49,884 bases of DNA from an uncultured Bacilli bacterium (GTDB lineage: Bacteria; Bacillota_I; Bacilli_A; RF39; UBA660), in NCBI GenBank assembly GCA_947598485.1, contig CANQFJ010000010.1:1-49884 (forward strand), read 5' to 3'. This document shows positions 1-8,342 of the stretch, in pieces. Positions within the stretch are counted from its first letter, which is position 1, and each line of letters starts with the position of its first letter. A model generated the notes under the pieces. It had not been told where the DNA came from. It saw only the letters and a program-made list of their open reading frames with translations, and did not search any database. The translations under genes were made by a program, and so were the position numbers.

Positions 1-473
1 CCTGGAATTGCACCATCAGTTTTTGCTAAATTCCATATCTTATATGCGTATCTTGGTATCCAGACAAAATAACTTTCTATATCATTTTCATCTATTTTAT
101 CTCCCGTATTATATTTATCTTCAGCACTATCAACCAGTATTACCGCATTAGCCCACCTTTTAGATTCATATGAATACCAGGTTGTATGTTTGTTGGCATA
201 ATATACTGTGCCATCACCATCTATATAAACAGGTATCATACCATTACCTAAAACCGGGTCAGCGCCATTTAATATATCTTCCTTATATTCTTCTTTTGTG
301 TAACCAGCTCTTTGATATAGTTCATCTAAACTACTTTTTACATCACTCGAACCTTGGCCATTAGAATAAGTAACATTTTCACTACTGTACATTGATTTAG
401 CCACAGCTATGCATGTACTAGATATGATTACGCCAATTATTATCCCAATTATTAGCTTATAAGCACTTTTCAT
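1..473 (-). CDS. Membrane-anchored secreted protein, 3' end cut by window edge
   Basis: An open frame starts with ATG at 473 and runs off the left edge without a stop, giving at least 157 residues. Residues 5-25 form a single hydrophobic N-terminal segment (signal anchor or uncleaved signal), followed by a polar extracellular part. It contains SSDVKSSLDELYQRAG, which resembles the 'VQxALDELY' phrase found in secreted and pilin-like proteins of uncultured Firmicutes, and near the cut end FVWIPRYAYKIW. The start overlaps the stop of the upstream gene by four bases (ATGA), so the two are translationally coupled. The function is not recognised. The C-terminal part lies outside the window, so a pilin-like or adhesin-like role is only a guess. 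Confidence 0.75.
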   Translation of the reverse strand, partial: MKSAYKLIIGIIIGVIISSTCIAVAKSMYSSENVTYSNGQGSSDVKSSLDELYQRAGYTKEEYKEDILNGADPVLGNGMIPVYIDGDGTVYYANKHTTWYSYESKRWANAVILVDSAEDKYNTGDKIDENDIESYFVWIPRYAYKIWNLAKTDGAIP

Positions 474-880
474 TTGTTGTCCTCTTTGTATAGTTCATAT
501 AATCCATCTAAGGCACATTGAATATTGTTGCAAGTATTTCCATTTGCATCTTGAGCATGACTTTCACTAGGATCATAAGTTATCATTGAAGAGAATGGTT
601 TATCAAATGATAAGTTACACATCACTGTTTGGCCAAGATCAATTGTTACAGTATTTCCTCCCGAGATTGAAACATTTGATACTACATTATTCTCAGCATC
701 TACACATAAACTATTAGACAAGTAGTAGCCATCTGGGAAAGTGTTGGAATCACTACCATTATTACTCACCTTAAAGCCAAAAGAATTATTAACAATTATT
801 AAGGTCACAGAAAAAACAAGGACAAAAGTTCCAATTACTATTAATAATAACTTTTTATTTTTAGTTTTTTCTATTTGCAT
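470..880 (-). CDS. Small membrane-anchored extracellular protein
   Basis: The 136-residue product has a basic N-terminus (MQIEKTKNKK) and a hydrophobic stretch at about residues 11-31, then a Ser/Asn/Gly-rich exported part. Four cysteines lie outside the membrane, two of them in NTCNNIQCALDGLYELY near the C-terminus. This is the same 'xLDxLY' phrase as in the downstream gene, which it overlaps by four bases. The pair is therefore probably one operon of related cell-surface proteins. No enzymatic motif is visible. Function unknown; a pilin-like or surface-assembly protein is possible because a prepilin gene also sits at the other end of the window, but there is no prepilin cleavage motif here. 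Confidence 0.75.
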   Translation of the reverse strand: MQIEKTKNKKLLLIVIGTFVLVFSVTLIIVNNSFGFKVSNNGSDSNTFPDGYYLSNSLCVDAENNVVSNVSISGGNTVTIDLGQTVMCNLSFDKPFSSMITYDPSESHAQDANGNTCNNIQCALDGLYELYKEDNK

Positions 881-994
881 CTTTATTCTTAGCCTCCATG
901 TATTATCCTATATTTTATCTTCTTAATTATCTCAAAAATAAATGAAAAACTCAACAATTTACATTAAAAATGTAGTTTTATTATGCCAAAGAAA

Positions 995-1031
995 AAACAA
1001 GACCTTAAAAATATAATTAAAAGTCTTGTTT
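995..1031 (-). terminator. Rho-independent terminator after the GH3 gene
   Basis: A perfect 9-bp inverted repeat (AAACAAGAC / GTCTTGTTT) lies 12 bases past the GH3 stop and, read on the minus strand, ends in a run of T. The A-rich 5' flank could also let it work weakly in the other direction. Confidence 0.8.
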
Positions 1032-1042
1032 TACTAGGTTGA

Positions 1043-2395
1043 TTATTTAATATTTTCTGATATTAAATTTTTATAATATTTCCAAGCAATAACATTTAAA
1101 GTTAAATTATCTATTAAATCTTCTGATAAAGTATCTTCCTCTACCGCGGTTTTTATATTTTGAAATGATGAAGCATAGTCAGTAGTAATAATAAGGTTAT
1201 TGCCCGCGATCAAAGCTTTAATTTCCGTGTCATCAACATCCTCTAAAGCTTTCATATCAAGATCATCAGTTATTATAATACCTGTAAAGTTTAAATCATT
1301 ACGTAATAAATTATGAACGGTTACTGATAAAGATGCTGGTGCTGTATCATCTAGATTGTTTACAACGTTATGACTTATTAATACACTTTCAGCTCCAGCA
1401 TCAATACCCGCTTTAAAAGGAAGAAGATATTTATTATTGATATCATCTAAAGATGAATTATCTACAGGTTGGGAGCTATGGGGATCATTTTCTGTTGCTT
1501 GAGTAGGAAAATGTTTTAATGTATAAGACACTCCTAAGCCTTTAGAGGCTTCAATCACCGTTTTAGCATACTCACTAGTCAAATCTTCATCATAACCAAA
1601 AGCCCGAGGATAGATATAATCATCTTCACTAGTTGATACATCTACAACAGGAGCTAGATTTAAATTAAGACCTAAAGATGCTAGCAACTTACTTTTTTCT
1701 TTAGTATCCTCAGTTATTTTAGCAAATCCTCCTTCATCATATAATTCCTTGGATGATTTAAAAGGTTCATCTCTTAAGTTTTTATTACTACTTACTCTAA
1801 CTACACTACCACCCTCTTCATCTACAGCAGTAAGAAGCGGTATTTTACTTGCTTTTTGTAAGTTTATTATCATATCTTTTACTTCATCTTTAGTTTTATC
1901 CGCAAAATCTTTACTATAAAAAACAAAACCACTTGGATTATATTTAGAAATATTCTCAAGGGCATTATCATCATATCTAGCCAAAAGTAGTTGACCTATC
2001 TTCTCATCTAAAGAAAGGCTATTTAATTTAGTTTGAGCAAGTTTATAATATTGTGAAAAAATGCCTTTTTCTTCATAATTTAGCAGACTAGATTTTTCGT
2101 CTTTTTTTATTAAGTCTACTACCTCTACCGTTTGATATGAATTTAAGCTATCTAAAATACCCGTATATTTAATTGCTAACATGTCTCCTGCTTTAACATC
2201 AACATCAGAGTATAACAGTTTATATATTTTATTATCTTCTGCCATTACAGTTAAATATTTGGAATCCGTATTTAGCACCATCGCATTTAGAGTTTTTTCA
2301 TTAGAACTCTTACTTCTTAAAATCACAGTTCCAACAATCACTATAGCAATAAAACCCATGACAGCAATATAAAAGCCTACTACATTTTTATTCAT
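1043..2395 (-). CDS. Glycoside hydrolase family 3, NagZ-like beta-N-acetylhexosaminidase
   Basis: The 450-residue protein has an N-terminal membrane anchor (about residues 6-26), a ~90-residue spacer and one GH3 barrel from about residue 125. Family landmarks are DEKIGQLLLARY, VDEEGGSVVRV, LNLNLAPVVDVS, KHFP near residue 293 and IIITDDLDM near residue 377. The latter carries the presumed nucleophile Asp. In NagZ enzymes an Asp/His catalytic dyad sits in the loop after KHFPGHG; here that loop reads KHFPTQATENDPHSS, so GHG is lost while a DxH remains. Extracytoplasmic peptidoglycan-fragment hydrolysis (GlcNAc release) is the likely role. AGGTGATTGA precedes the ATG. The single-barrel length with no C-terminal GH3 domain fits NagZ rather than beta-glucosidases. 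Confidence 0.85.
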   Translation of the reverse strand: MNKNVVGFYIAVMGFIAIVIVGTVILRSKSSNEKTLNAMVLNTDSKYLTVMAEDNKIYKLLYSDVDVKAGDMLAIKYTGILDSLNSYQTVEVVDLIKKDEKSSLLNYEEKGIFSQYYKLAQTKLNSLSLDEKIGQLLLARYDDNALENISKYNPSGFVFYSKDFADKTKDEVKDMIINLQKASKIPLLTAVDEEGGSVVRVSSNKNLRDEPFKSSKELYDEGGFAKITEDTKEKSKLLASLGLNLNLAPVVDVSTSEDDYIYPRAFGYDEDLTSEYAKTVIEASKGLGVSYTLKHFPTQATENDPHSSQPVDNSSLDDINNKYLLPFKAGIDAGAESVLISHNVVNNLDDTAPASLSVTVHNLLRNDLNFTGIIITDDLDMKALEDVDDTEIKALIAGNNLIITTDYASSFQNIKTAVEEDTLSEDLIDNLTLNVIAWKYYKNLISENIK

Positions 2396-2470
2396 TCAAT
2401 CACCTAGTAAAAATATATTTTAAAAAAAGGGAATTATCACTGATTAATATATAAAATAACATAGACACAA

Positions 2471-2503
2471 AAACATGGACTAAAGTATGAAACGTCCATG
2501 TTT
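2471..2503 (-). terminator. Terminator after the ABC-F gene
   Basis: A perfect 10-bp stem (AAACATGGAC / GTCCATGTTT) with a 13-base loop is followed on the minus strand by a short T run. It lies about 120 bases past the ABC-F stop, and no gene lies between. Confidence 0.65.
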
Positions 2504-2622
2504 AAAATTTTAAATTACAATTATAGATTTTTAATCTTATTTTATGACATTTACCAACTCCTTACACTAATTAGTTTAATATACTTATGTGAATTTTTTA
2601 TAAAGGATATATGAAATTTATG

Positions 2623-4476
2623 TTAGGTATTATTTTCCATTAAACTTTCCCAAGTTTTTTCTTTTTCTTTAAGAATATTATTTAGCCTTGTAATTTCTAA
2701 GGTTATTTCTGTAGACCTTTGATAATCAGAATAAATTTCTTCTTGATATAGTTTTTTGTTTAAGTCTTCTATCTCTTTATTTAATTTATCTATTTCATTT
2801 AATATTTTTTTTAATTTTTTTTCGTTATTTTCTATTATTACCTTTTTCTTAATAGGTTTAGTTTTTACTTCTTTATTTTCAAGCTTTACTTTTTTATTAT
2901 TAATATAATCTTCATAGCCACAATCATAGTATTGAATTTTTTCTTCATCAAACACAATTAAAGCATCGGCAATTTGTTTTACAAAGTATCGATCGTGACT
3001 TACAATCAAGGCAGAACCGGGATACTCTTGTAAAGCGTTTTCTAACTTTTCCTTACCTACAATATCTAAATGATTGGTAGGCTCATCTAAAAACATAAGG
3101 TTGGGTCTTGCATAAAAAGTTTCGCAAAGAAGCAATCTTACCTTTTCACCTCCTGAAAGAACATTTAAATTTTTTTCTACTTCATTGGCTTTAAATAAGA
3201 ATGAACCTAAAGCAGTTCTGGCTTCTTCATTTAAATAATCAGGGAAATTATGTATAAATTCCTCTAAAATAGTTCCTTGGGTCTTAAAGCTTAAATTTTG
3301 ATCAAAATAGGCCGTATGCACGTTATAGCCCAAAGAAATTTTTCCTTTTAAAGGAGGAATAATATTACAAATAGTTTTTAATAAAGTTGATTTACCTATA
3401 CCATTTGGGCCTATAATAGCAATCTTTTTCCCATATGGTAACTCAAATGATATTTTACCTAAAGCCTTATCATAGCCAAATTCTAAGTCTTTTACGGTCA
3501 AAACAATTTTACCAGGCTTAGGTATATCACTAAAATTAGTCTTAAAGCCTTTTGTATCAGCCTTTTTTGGCTTTTCAATAATTGTCATTTTTTCTATTTG
3601 CTTTAACTTAGAAAGAGCCATTTTAGCCTTTGTCGGTTTAAATCTAAATCTTTCGTATATATCTTTTAATCTTTTAATTTCCTTTTGTTGATATTCATAA
3701 TCTTTTAAAAGCTTATCATATCTTTCTTTTTTCAAATTAGTATACTTAGTATAATTACCTACATATTTGATTGTTTCACCAAATTCTATATCATAGACTA
3801 CGTCTACAACATTATCGAGAAACATCCGGTCATGACTTACCACGATAAAAGCTTTTTTATATTTTTTGAGATAATCCTCAAGCCACTGTATAGCATCAAT
3901 ATCTAAATGATTCGTAGGCTCATCTAAAATAAGTAAATCTGGTTCTGATAAAAGTAATTTCATAAAAGAGATTTTCATTTTCTCGCCACCAGAAAAATCT
4001 TTTATTTTTTTATTCTTGTCATCTTTTGCAAAGCCAAATTTATTAATCATAAGTTCAATACTCTTTTTATATGAAAGGCCACCAAGAGCATTAAACCGTT
4101 CTAAAGCATTAGAGTATTCCATAATATTTTTATCACTCGTCAACTTATTTTCCAAAGTGCTTATCGTATTTTCTAAACTTAGCATCTCTTTAAAGGAAGA
4201 AGATATTTCATCATACAAAGTAAGTTCATCATTAATTTTAATTTGTTCAAGATATCCTATTTTAAAGTTTCCTAATTTAGTTATCTCAAAAGGATCATCC
4301 CCAACACCTTCGGTGAACATATCGTTATCTATAATAGCTTTTAATAAAGTTGTTTTTCCACTACCATTTCTACCAACAATAGCAATATGATTATTATCAT
4401 TAACTTCAAAATTGACTCTTTCTAAAATAGTATTCCCGTTTATTTCCACCATACCATTTTGAATTCTTAGTTTCAT
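2623..4476 (-). CDS. ABC-F family ATPase (ribosome-associated)
   Basis: The 617-residue protein has two ABC nucleotide-binding domains in one chain and no membrane segment, which defines ABC-F. Walker A sequences are GRNGSGKTT (near residue 37) and GPNGIGKST (near 360). Signature and Walker B stretches are FSGGEK...LILDEPTNHLDI (near 162-185) and LSGGEK...MFLDEPTNHLDI (near 440-465). A charged linker at about 240-320 separates the domains, and a Lys/Glu-rich coiled coil (from about 550) closes the protein. Family members act on the ribosomal E site, either as housekeeping translation factors or as antibiotic target protection. Nothing here separates those two roles. An extended -10 promoter sits 24 bases upstream, so it is probably a monocistronic gene. 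Confidence 0.9.
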   Translation of the reverse strand: MKLRIQNGMVEINGNTILERVNFEVNDNNHIAIVGRNGSGKTTLLKAIIDNDMFTEGVGDDPFEITKLGNFKIGYLEQIKINDELTLYDEISSSFKEMLSLENTISTLENKLTSDKNIMEYSNALERFNALGGLSYKKSIELMINKFGFAKDDKNKKIKDFSGGEKMKISFMKLLLSEPDLLILDEPTNHLDIDAIQWLEDYLKKYKKAFIVVSHDRMFLDNVVDVVYDIEFGETIKYVGNYTKYTNLKKERYDKLLKDYEYQQKEIKRLKDIYERFRFKPTKAKMALSKLKQIEKMTIIEKPKKADTKGFKTNFSDIPKPGKIVLTVKDLEFGYDKALGKISFELPYGKKIAIIGPNGIGKSTLLKTICNIIPPLKGKISLGYNVHTAYFDQNLSFKTQGTILEEFIHNFPDYLNEEARTALGSFLFKANEVEKNLNVLSGGEKVRLLLCETFYARPNLMFLDEPTNHLDIVGKEKLENALQEYPGSALIVSHDRYFVKQIADALIVFDEEKIQYYDCGYEDYINNKKVKLENKEVKTKPIKKKVIIENNEKKLKKILNEIDKLNKEIEDLNKKLYQEEIYSDYQRSTEITLEITRLNNILKEKEKTWESLMENNT

Positions 4477-4499
4477 ATTAATTAATTCCTTTGTTTTTC

Positions 4500-4508
4500 A
4501 TTATAACA
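4500..4508 (-). promoter_or_regulatory. Extended -10 promoter for the ABC-F gene
   Basis: The minus strand reads TGTTATAAT, a consensus -10 hexamer with the TGn extension, shortly before the ABC-F start. No good -35 is present at 17 bases, as is common for extended -10 promoters. Confidence 0.6.
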
Positions 4509-4523
4509 TAAAGCATTAAAAAA

Positions 4524-4541
4524 CTCTTCGTTTAAGAAGAG
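4524..4541 (-). terminator. Terminator after the thioredoxin-like gene
   Basis: CTCTTC / GAAGAG with a 6-base loop is followed on the minus strand by six T. It lies just past the stop of the thioredoxin-like gene and immediately before the ABC-F promoter. Confidence 0.8.
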
Positions 4542-4548
4542 CTTCTAA

Positions 4549-5205
4549 CTATTTATTTTTCTTATTAAGTTTACTAATTTCATCTTGAAGTTTATTAAAT
4601 CTAATCGTATCGTAAACTATTACTATACCTACTGCTACTACAGCAATGATTATTACACCACCAATTTTAAGTCCTGAAGAAGTATTTTTACTAACAGGTT
4701 TACCATATGTCATTGCTTCAAAAATATCATATCGATCCTCTTTATCTTTAGCATATTCTTCATCTATGGCCTCTAAAACAGCATCACCATAACGCTCTTC
4801 AGTAAATCCTGGAAAATATTTATCACCAATTATGATAAATGGTACACCCGTTTTTTCAGGTTCTTCAACACCCATAAACTCAGCAGTATCTACTAATAAA
4901 GTGGCATTAGTAGCATCATTCCAAGTTTCAAAAGATACAATTCTAAACTTTTCTCCTTCATCTTCATAAATGCCGTTAATAAAGTTTAAAAAACCTCGAC
5001 AAAATTGGCAGCCTTGACCACGGAACACATAGATTATTACTTGATCATCATTTTCTACGTACTCGTCAAATTCTGGTTCAATTTTTTCAGCCTTAAGTGC
5101 CTCCTCTAGATTAAGTGTATTATAATTGTCTACGCTTACAGCCTTAGCATTAAGTGGTAAAGCTAAACATAATATAGTAGCAATAAATATTAAAATTCTT
5201 TTCAT
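4549..5205 (-). CDS. Exported thioredoxin-like protein with C-terminal membrane segment
   Basis: The start is taken at the ATG preceded by GGAGGAAAT (position 5205) rather than the longer frame, because the SD fits and a signal peptide then begins directly (MKRILIFIATILCLALP, cleavage near AKA at about residue 22). The 218-residue product carries a thioredoxin fold with CQFC at residues 66-69, followed by a cis-Pro-like TGVPFIIIG. A C-terminal hydrophobic segment (about residues 175-198) is followed by a charged cytoplasmic tail. It is therefore an extracytoplasmic, membrane-tethered thiol-disulfide protein. It could be an oxidase or reductase for exported proteins; no DsbB or CcdA partner is adjacent. 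An extended -10 promoter lies at 5222-5230. Confidence 0.8.
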   Translation of the reverse strand: MKRILIFIATILCLALPLNAKAVSVDNYNTLNLEEALKAEKIEPEFDEYVENDDQVIIYVFRGQGCQFCRGFLNFINGIYEDEGEKFRIVSFETWNDATNATLLVDTAEFMGVEEPEKTGVPFIIIGDKYFPGFTEERYGDAVLEAIDEEYAKDKEDRYDIFEAMTYGKPVSKNTSSGLKIGGVIIIAVVAVGIVIVYDTIRFNKLQDEISKLNKKNK

Positions 5206-5221
5206 ATTTCCTCCAAAATTA

Positions 5222-5230
5222 ATTATAACA
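5222..5230 (-). promoter_or_regulatory. Extended -10 promoter for the thioredoxin-like gene
   Basis: The minus strand reads TGTTATAAT, identical to the element before the ABC-F gene. It lies 16 bases before the chosen ATG, giving a very short leader. It also supports the short start, because the longer frame would begin upstream of this promoter. Confidence 0.6.
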
Positions 5231-5316
5231 TAAATCTCCATATTTTGATACTTTTTTATCAAATTGGCCTTAAAGATAATGAACATTACCTAAATAATTC
5301 GGAATCTAAACAAAAA

Positions 5317-5343
5317 AAACAAACCAATTTTTATGATTTGTTT
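5317..5343 (-). terminator. Terminator after the 56-aa membrane peptide gene
   Basis: A 9-bp stem with one wobble pair, 9-base loop and eight T on the minus strand begins just past the stop at 5346. Confidence 0.75.
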
Positions 5344-5345
5344 AA

Positions 5346-5516
5346 TTAATACCTAACACTTTCTGTAATATAAGTTTTTATATTACGGCTATTTTCTTCC
5401 ACTTTTTTTTCTGTTTTTTTATAAAAACCTATACCTAATATGGCTATAACCACAAGTCCTGTTAAGAAAATTTTATTACTAAATACTTTTAATAATCCTT
5501 CGTCATCTATATTCAT
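5346..5516 (-). CDS. Small single-span membrane protein (56 aa)
   Basis: An ATG at 5516 opens a 56-residue frame ending with TAA at 5346. The product starts MNIDDEGLLKVFSNK, has one hydrophobic segment at about residues 17-32, and ends in a Lys/Glu-rich tail (FYKKTEKKVEENSRNIK). A strong terminator directly after the stop supports a real transcription unit. The SD is weak (AGAAGAT). Function unknown. The C-terminal helix might be a coiled coil that binds a partner, but that is inference. Confidence 0.6.
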   Translation of the reverse strand: MNIDDEGLLKVFSNKIFLTGLVVIAILGIGFYKKTEKKVEENSRNIKTYITESVRY

Positions 5517-5590
5517 ATCTTCTTTAGCCTCATTGAGTATTATACAATAAATATAGAATTTTATCTAGACTTTTTTATTAAACTTACAAC

Positions 5591-5851
5591 TTATTTAACA
5601 TTATTTCTCGCAAAATAATTATTTTTTATTTTAATAATACTGCCCAAAAAGAAGAAAAATCCTAATAAAAAGTATACTAATGATAATAAAGTATTATCCT
5701 CAAATAAAATGACTCCTGTATTAAAAAAAACAAATGTCGCAATAACATATAATGATAAAATAATTATTATCAAAGGATATCTTATACTATTATCTAATTT
5801 TTTATCAAAAAATATACTTGAAATATTATTAAATAGTCTTTCCATACTCAT
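5591..5851 (-). CDS. Small two-span membrane protein
   Basis: The 86-residue product has an amphipathic N-terminus (MSMERLFNNISSIFFDKKL) and two hydrophobic segments at about residues 25-44 and 53-72, followed by a short basic tail (KIKNNYFARNNVK). A GGGGGATG stretch precedes the start. There is no recognisable domain. Its neighbours are another tiny membrane protein and DUF4186, which give no functional clue. Confidence 0.6.
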   Translation of the reverse strand: MSMERLFNNISSIFFDKKLDNSIRYPLIIIILSLYVIATFVFFNTGVILFEDNTLLSLVYFLLGFFFFLGSIIKIKNNYFARNNVK

Positions 5852-5886
5852 CCCCCGCTTAAGCTATTATACAATAAAAAATAATT

Positions 5887-6255
5887 TTAGTAATCTTTTT
5901 TGTCATCCATCTGTCTTTGTATCCAGGTCATAATAACCTCAACAATGTAATCAACTTCTTTATTATTTAGCTTTTTATTTGGCTCAATTTTATGCCATTT
6001 AGCCAAACAAGATCGACAACAGGTCGCAGTAGCGTGCTGAGCAATAAAGGTAGGATGCCCTCGCATAGGAGTTTGTTTACCATCATTAGGAATAAACTCG
6101 GGAGCTAACCTTTTATTGATAAAATCATAAGTATGAGCTCTTATTACCTCTAAAGACTTTTCATTTATATATTCTTTGTCTTTTTCTTTCAGATAAAATT
6201 TACTACGAAATTTTGATTTAGATAATCTATATAATATATTATTAATATCTTGCAT
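5887..6255 (-). CDS. DUF4186 family protein
   Basis: The 122-residue soluble protein matches DUF4186 by its characteristic order: FRSKFYLKEKDKEYI near the start, then FINKRLAPEFIPNDGKQTPMRGHP, then FIAQHATATCCRSCLAKWH and a C-terminal IVEVIMTWIQRQM. The conserved His/Cys cluster (GHP, QHATATCCRSC, KWH) suggests metal binding. The family is widespread in bacteria, sometimes as a standalone gene, and its biochemical role is not established. The frame begins about 18 bases after a terminator for the upstream membrane-protein gene, so it probably has its own promoter. Confidence 0.85.
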   Translation of the reverse strand: MQDINNILYRLSKSKFRSKFYLKEKDKEYINEKSLEVIRAHTYDFINKRLAPEFIPNDGKQTPMRGHPTFIAQHATATCCRSCLAKWHKIEPNKKLNNKEVDYIVEVIMTWIQRQMDDKKDY

Positions 6256-6272
6256 TTAAACTCCTAAAAAAA

Positions 6273-6286
6273 CTACCCTAAGGTAG
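6273..6286 (-). terminator. Terminator after the YjdF-like membrane protein gene
   Basis: CTACC / GGTAG with a 4-base loop and seven T on the minus strand, 5 bases past the gene's stop. Confidence 0.8.
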
Positions 6287-6290
6287 AATT

Positions 6291-7160
6291 CTATTTTTTC
6301 TTTTTCTTATTCTTTTGACTTTCTTGAAGTTTAGCTTGAACTGTCTTAGGAATCTCCCTTCTTCCTTTGGTAGGCACAAAATTGTCAATAATTTTAGCAT
6401 CTTTATTATTTTTTAAGTAAATAGCTCCTAAAGAACAGAAAACTAGGGCTCCTACAAAGTTTACAATTAAATCTTTCATCGTATCTATAATGCCTATATC
6501 AAGATAACCACCATTAATAGTCATTAGCTCATTTCCTTCTTTATCATATAAAATCGTTTTATCAATATTATCAACTACAATAGCGTTATTTGCTCTTTCA
6601 GGATCTAGTTCAACACTCGAAATAGTTTGAACAATACGATCTTTTTGCATATCAACTTTAAGGAATCTATCGGCCGAAAATTCAAAGAATTCCCATAAAA
6701 CACCAATCGTCATTGAAAAACAAAAAGCAACAATGCATAAATACATAGGACTCAAGTTAATTTTTTCACTGGCATTATTTAATAAATTAACAAGAGAAAA
6801 ACCTATCGCTGCGCATAAAAAACCATTTAAAGTATGTAAAATGGTATCCCAATAAGGAATAATTTCATAGAAATTATTAATTTCGCCAAGAATCTCTGAT
6901 GAGAAAATAAATAGATAAATAATTATCTCTAAAGTATTTGGTAAAGTTATATTAAGCTTATGCGATATTATCGAAGGCATAAGTAAAAGAATAATGGATA
7001 ATAGACATAAAAAAGCATTACCAATATCCCCATGTATGATTTGCATAATCATACATAAAATAACTAAAAATCTTAAAATCAAAAATACTAATAAAGAACT
7101 TTTTTTAGTTTCTTTATAAGCATCCTTAATCATATCTACTACTTTATATCTTTTACTCAT
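6291..7160 (-). CDS. Polytopic membrane protein, YjdF/DUF2238-like
   Basis: The 289-residue protein has about six hydrophobic segments between residues 20 and 165, then a ~65-residue polar loop and a last span at about 230-250. The tail is very basic (ends NKKKKK). The stretch YWDTILHTLNGFLCAAIGF followed by VLWEFFEFSADRF, with paired aromatic/acidic residues inside membrane segments, resembles the YjdF (DUF2238) family. That assignment is moderate. The physiological role of the family is not established. It is followed by its own terminator and preceded closely (18 bases) by the HMA-domain gene, with which it is probably co-transcribed. Confidence 0.65.
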   Translation of the reverse strand: MSKRYKVVDMIKDAYKETKKSSLLVFLILRFLVILCMIMQIIHGDIGNAFLCLLSIILLLMPSIISHKLNITLPNTLEIIIYLFIFSSEILGEINNFYEIIPYWDTILHTLNGFLCAAIGFSLVNLLNNASEKINLSPMYLCIVAFCFSMTIGVLWEFFEFSADRFLKVDMQKDRIVQTISSVELDPERANNAIVVDNIDKTILYDKEGNELMTINGGYLDIGIIDTMKDLIVNFVGALVFCSLGAIYLKNNKDAKIIDNFVPTKGRREIPKTVQAKLQESQKNKKKKK

Positions 7161-7178
7161 ACTTTCTTTCCTACTTTA

Positions 7179-7388
7179 CTACCTTACTTCTTCAACTTCA
7201 AAGCCTAAATCTTCAATTTTTTCTTTAATTTCATTTAAATCTAAAGTTTCTGTACTCTTTATTTCTACTTCTTTAGTTTCATGATCTGCTTTAACTTCTT
7301 CAACATTTTCCACACTTGCTAAAACATTCTTAATTCGGTTTTCGCATCCTTCACAATGCATTCCTTTTACTTTTAAAATAGTTTTCAT
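7179..7388 (-). CDS. Heavy-metal-associated (HMA) domain protein, CopZ-like
   Basis: This 69-residue protein is a single ferredoxin-like HMA domain. The metal site is MHCEGC near residues 10-15 in the normal loop, and the C-terminal half has the family's acidic pattern ending in LGFEVEEVR. Such proteins bind Cu(I) or other soft metals and hand them to a transporter. No copper P-type ATPase is in the window; instead the gene lies 14 bases after a CDF exporter, so zinc or another divalent metal is possible. GGAGAG precedes the ATG. It is likely co-transcribed with the CDF gene upstream and the membrane gene downstream. Confidence 0.85.
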   Translation of the reverse strand: MKTILKVKGMHCEGCENRIKNVLASVENVEEVKADHETKEVEIKSTETLDLNEIKEKIEDLGFEVEEVR

Positions 7389-7402
7389 AAAATCTCTCCT
7401 TC

Positions 7403-8296
7403 TTAATGATGATGGTGGTGATGGGTAATTGCCTTTAGCTCACATTTTTCCTCATCACAATGATCTTTGTCATCTTCAATTTCTATTGTAACATGATTTA
7501 TATTATGTTCAAGTAGTTCTTCACGAATTTTTTTCTTAATCTGCTTAATATCTTTACTAATAGTCTTAACATGCATAGTAGCAAAATTATTCTCACCATC
7601 TATACTCCAAATATGGATATGATGAACTTCATCAACAAACGGAATTTCACACAAATGATTTTTTATATCCTCAACTTCAATACCATGAGGAACTTTTTCT
7701 AAAAATAAATCTAAAATAGTTTTAAAATTTCTAAATGAATGAATCAAGATAAATAAAGCTACTCCTAAAGACATAATAGGATCAATTATTCTAACATCCG
7801 TAAAGTTCATAAGAATTGAGCCTATTAAAACTACTATCCATCCTAGGACATCCTCTAGCATATGTAAATTAACTGATCTTTGATTTATTGAATCCCCTTC
7901 TTTTGTAAAATATGCCGCAGCAAAGTTAATAATTACTCCCACAATGGCAAATATAATCATACCATTATAATTAACTTTAACAGGATTAATAATTCTTTTA
8001 ACTGATTCATATATAACAAAACAAGATCCAATTGTTAAGATACTAGTCGTAATAAAAGCTCCTAAAATAGAATAGCGAGCATAACCATAGGTATATTTGT
8101 TATTTGGTTTATTATGTGATTTTCTTTCTAAAACATAAGATATTCCTATACTAAGGGCATCACCAAAATCATGAATAGCATCTGACATAATAGCAATACT
8201 ATGGGTAATAAAACCACCAATTATTTCAAATATCGAAAATGATATATTTAAAAGAAAAGCAATTAAGATATTTGTTTGTGTCTTATACTTTTTCAT
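7403..8296 (-). CDS. Cation diffusion facilitator (Zn-type CDF exporter) with a C-terminal six-His tail
   Basis: The start is placed at the second of two adjacent ATG codons because GGTGAT is then correctly spaced. The 297-residue product has six membrane segments and a cytoplasmic C-terminal domain. Metal-site motifs of zinc-type CDFs are present: SDAIHDFGDA (HxxxD) in span 2 and HMLEDVLGW (HxxxD) in span 5. The C-terminal domain contains HHIHIWSID, and the last residues run DHCDEEKCELKAI followed by six histidines, a plausible metal-sensing or buffering tail. It exports divalent metal by proton antiport. An unclassified structured RNA with a terminator ends 45 bases before the start and may be its leader. 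The HMA gene follows. Confidence 0.9.
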   Translation of the reverse strand: MKKYKTQTNILIAFLLNISFSIFEIIGGFITHSIAIMSDAIHDFGDALSIGISYVLERKSHNKPNNKYTYGYARYSILGAFITTSILTIGSCFVIYESVKRIINPVKVNYNGMIIFAIVGVIINFAAAYFTKEGDSINQRSVNLHMLEDVLGWIVVLIGSILMNFTDVRIIDPIMSLGVALFILIHSFRNFKTILDLFLEKVPHGIEVEDIKNHLCEIPFVDEVHHIHIWSIDGENNFATMHVKTISKDIKQIKKKIREELLEHNINHVTIEIEDDKDHCDEEKCELKAITHHHHHH

Positions 8297-8342
8297 CATA
8301 ATCACCAATTTTAATTATACCACGAATATCATTTAAGCAACA

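Noticed and set aside
170-364. A plus-strand frame of 64 codons near the left edge.
   Set aside because: It lies antisense to the edge-cut gene, which has a better start, signal-like segment and operon overlap.
2181-2372. Short plus-strand frames inside the GH3, ABC-F, ATPase, EssC and PcrA genes.
   Set aside because: They overlap well-supported genes on the other strand, lack SD sequences and have no recognisable products.
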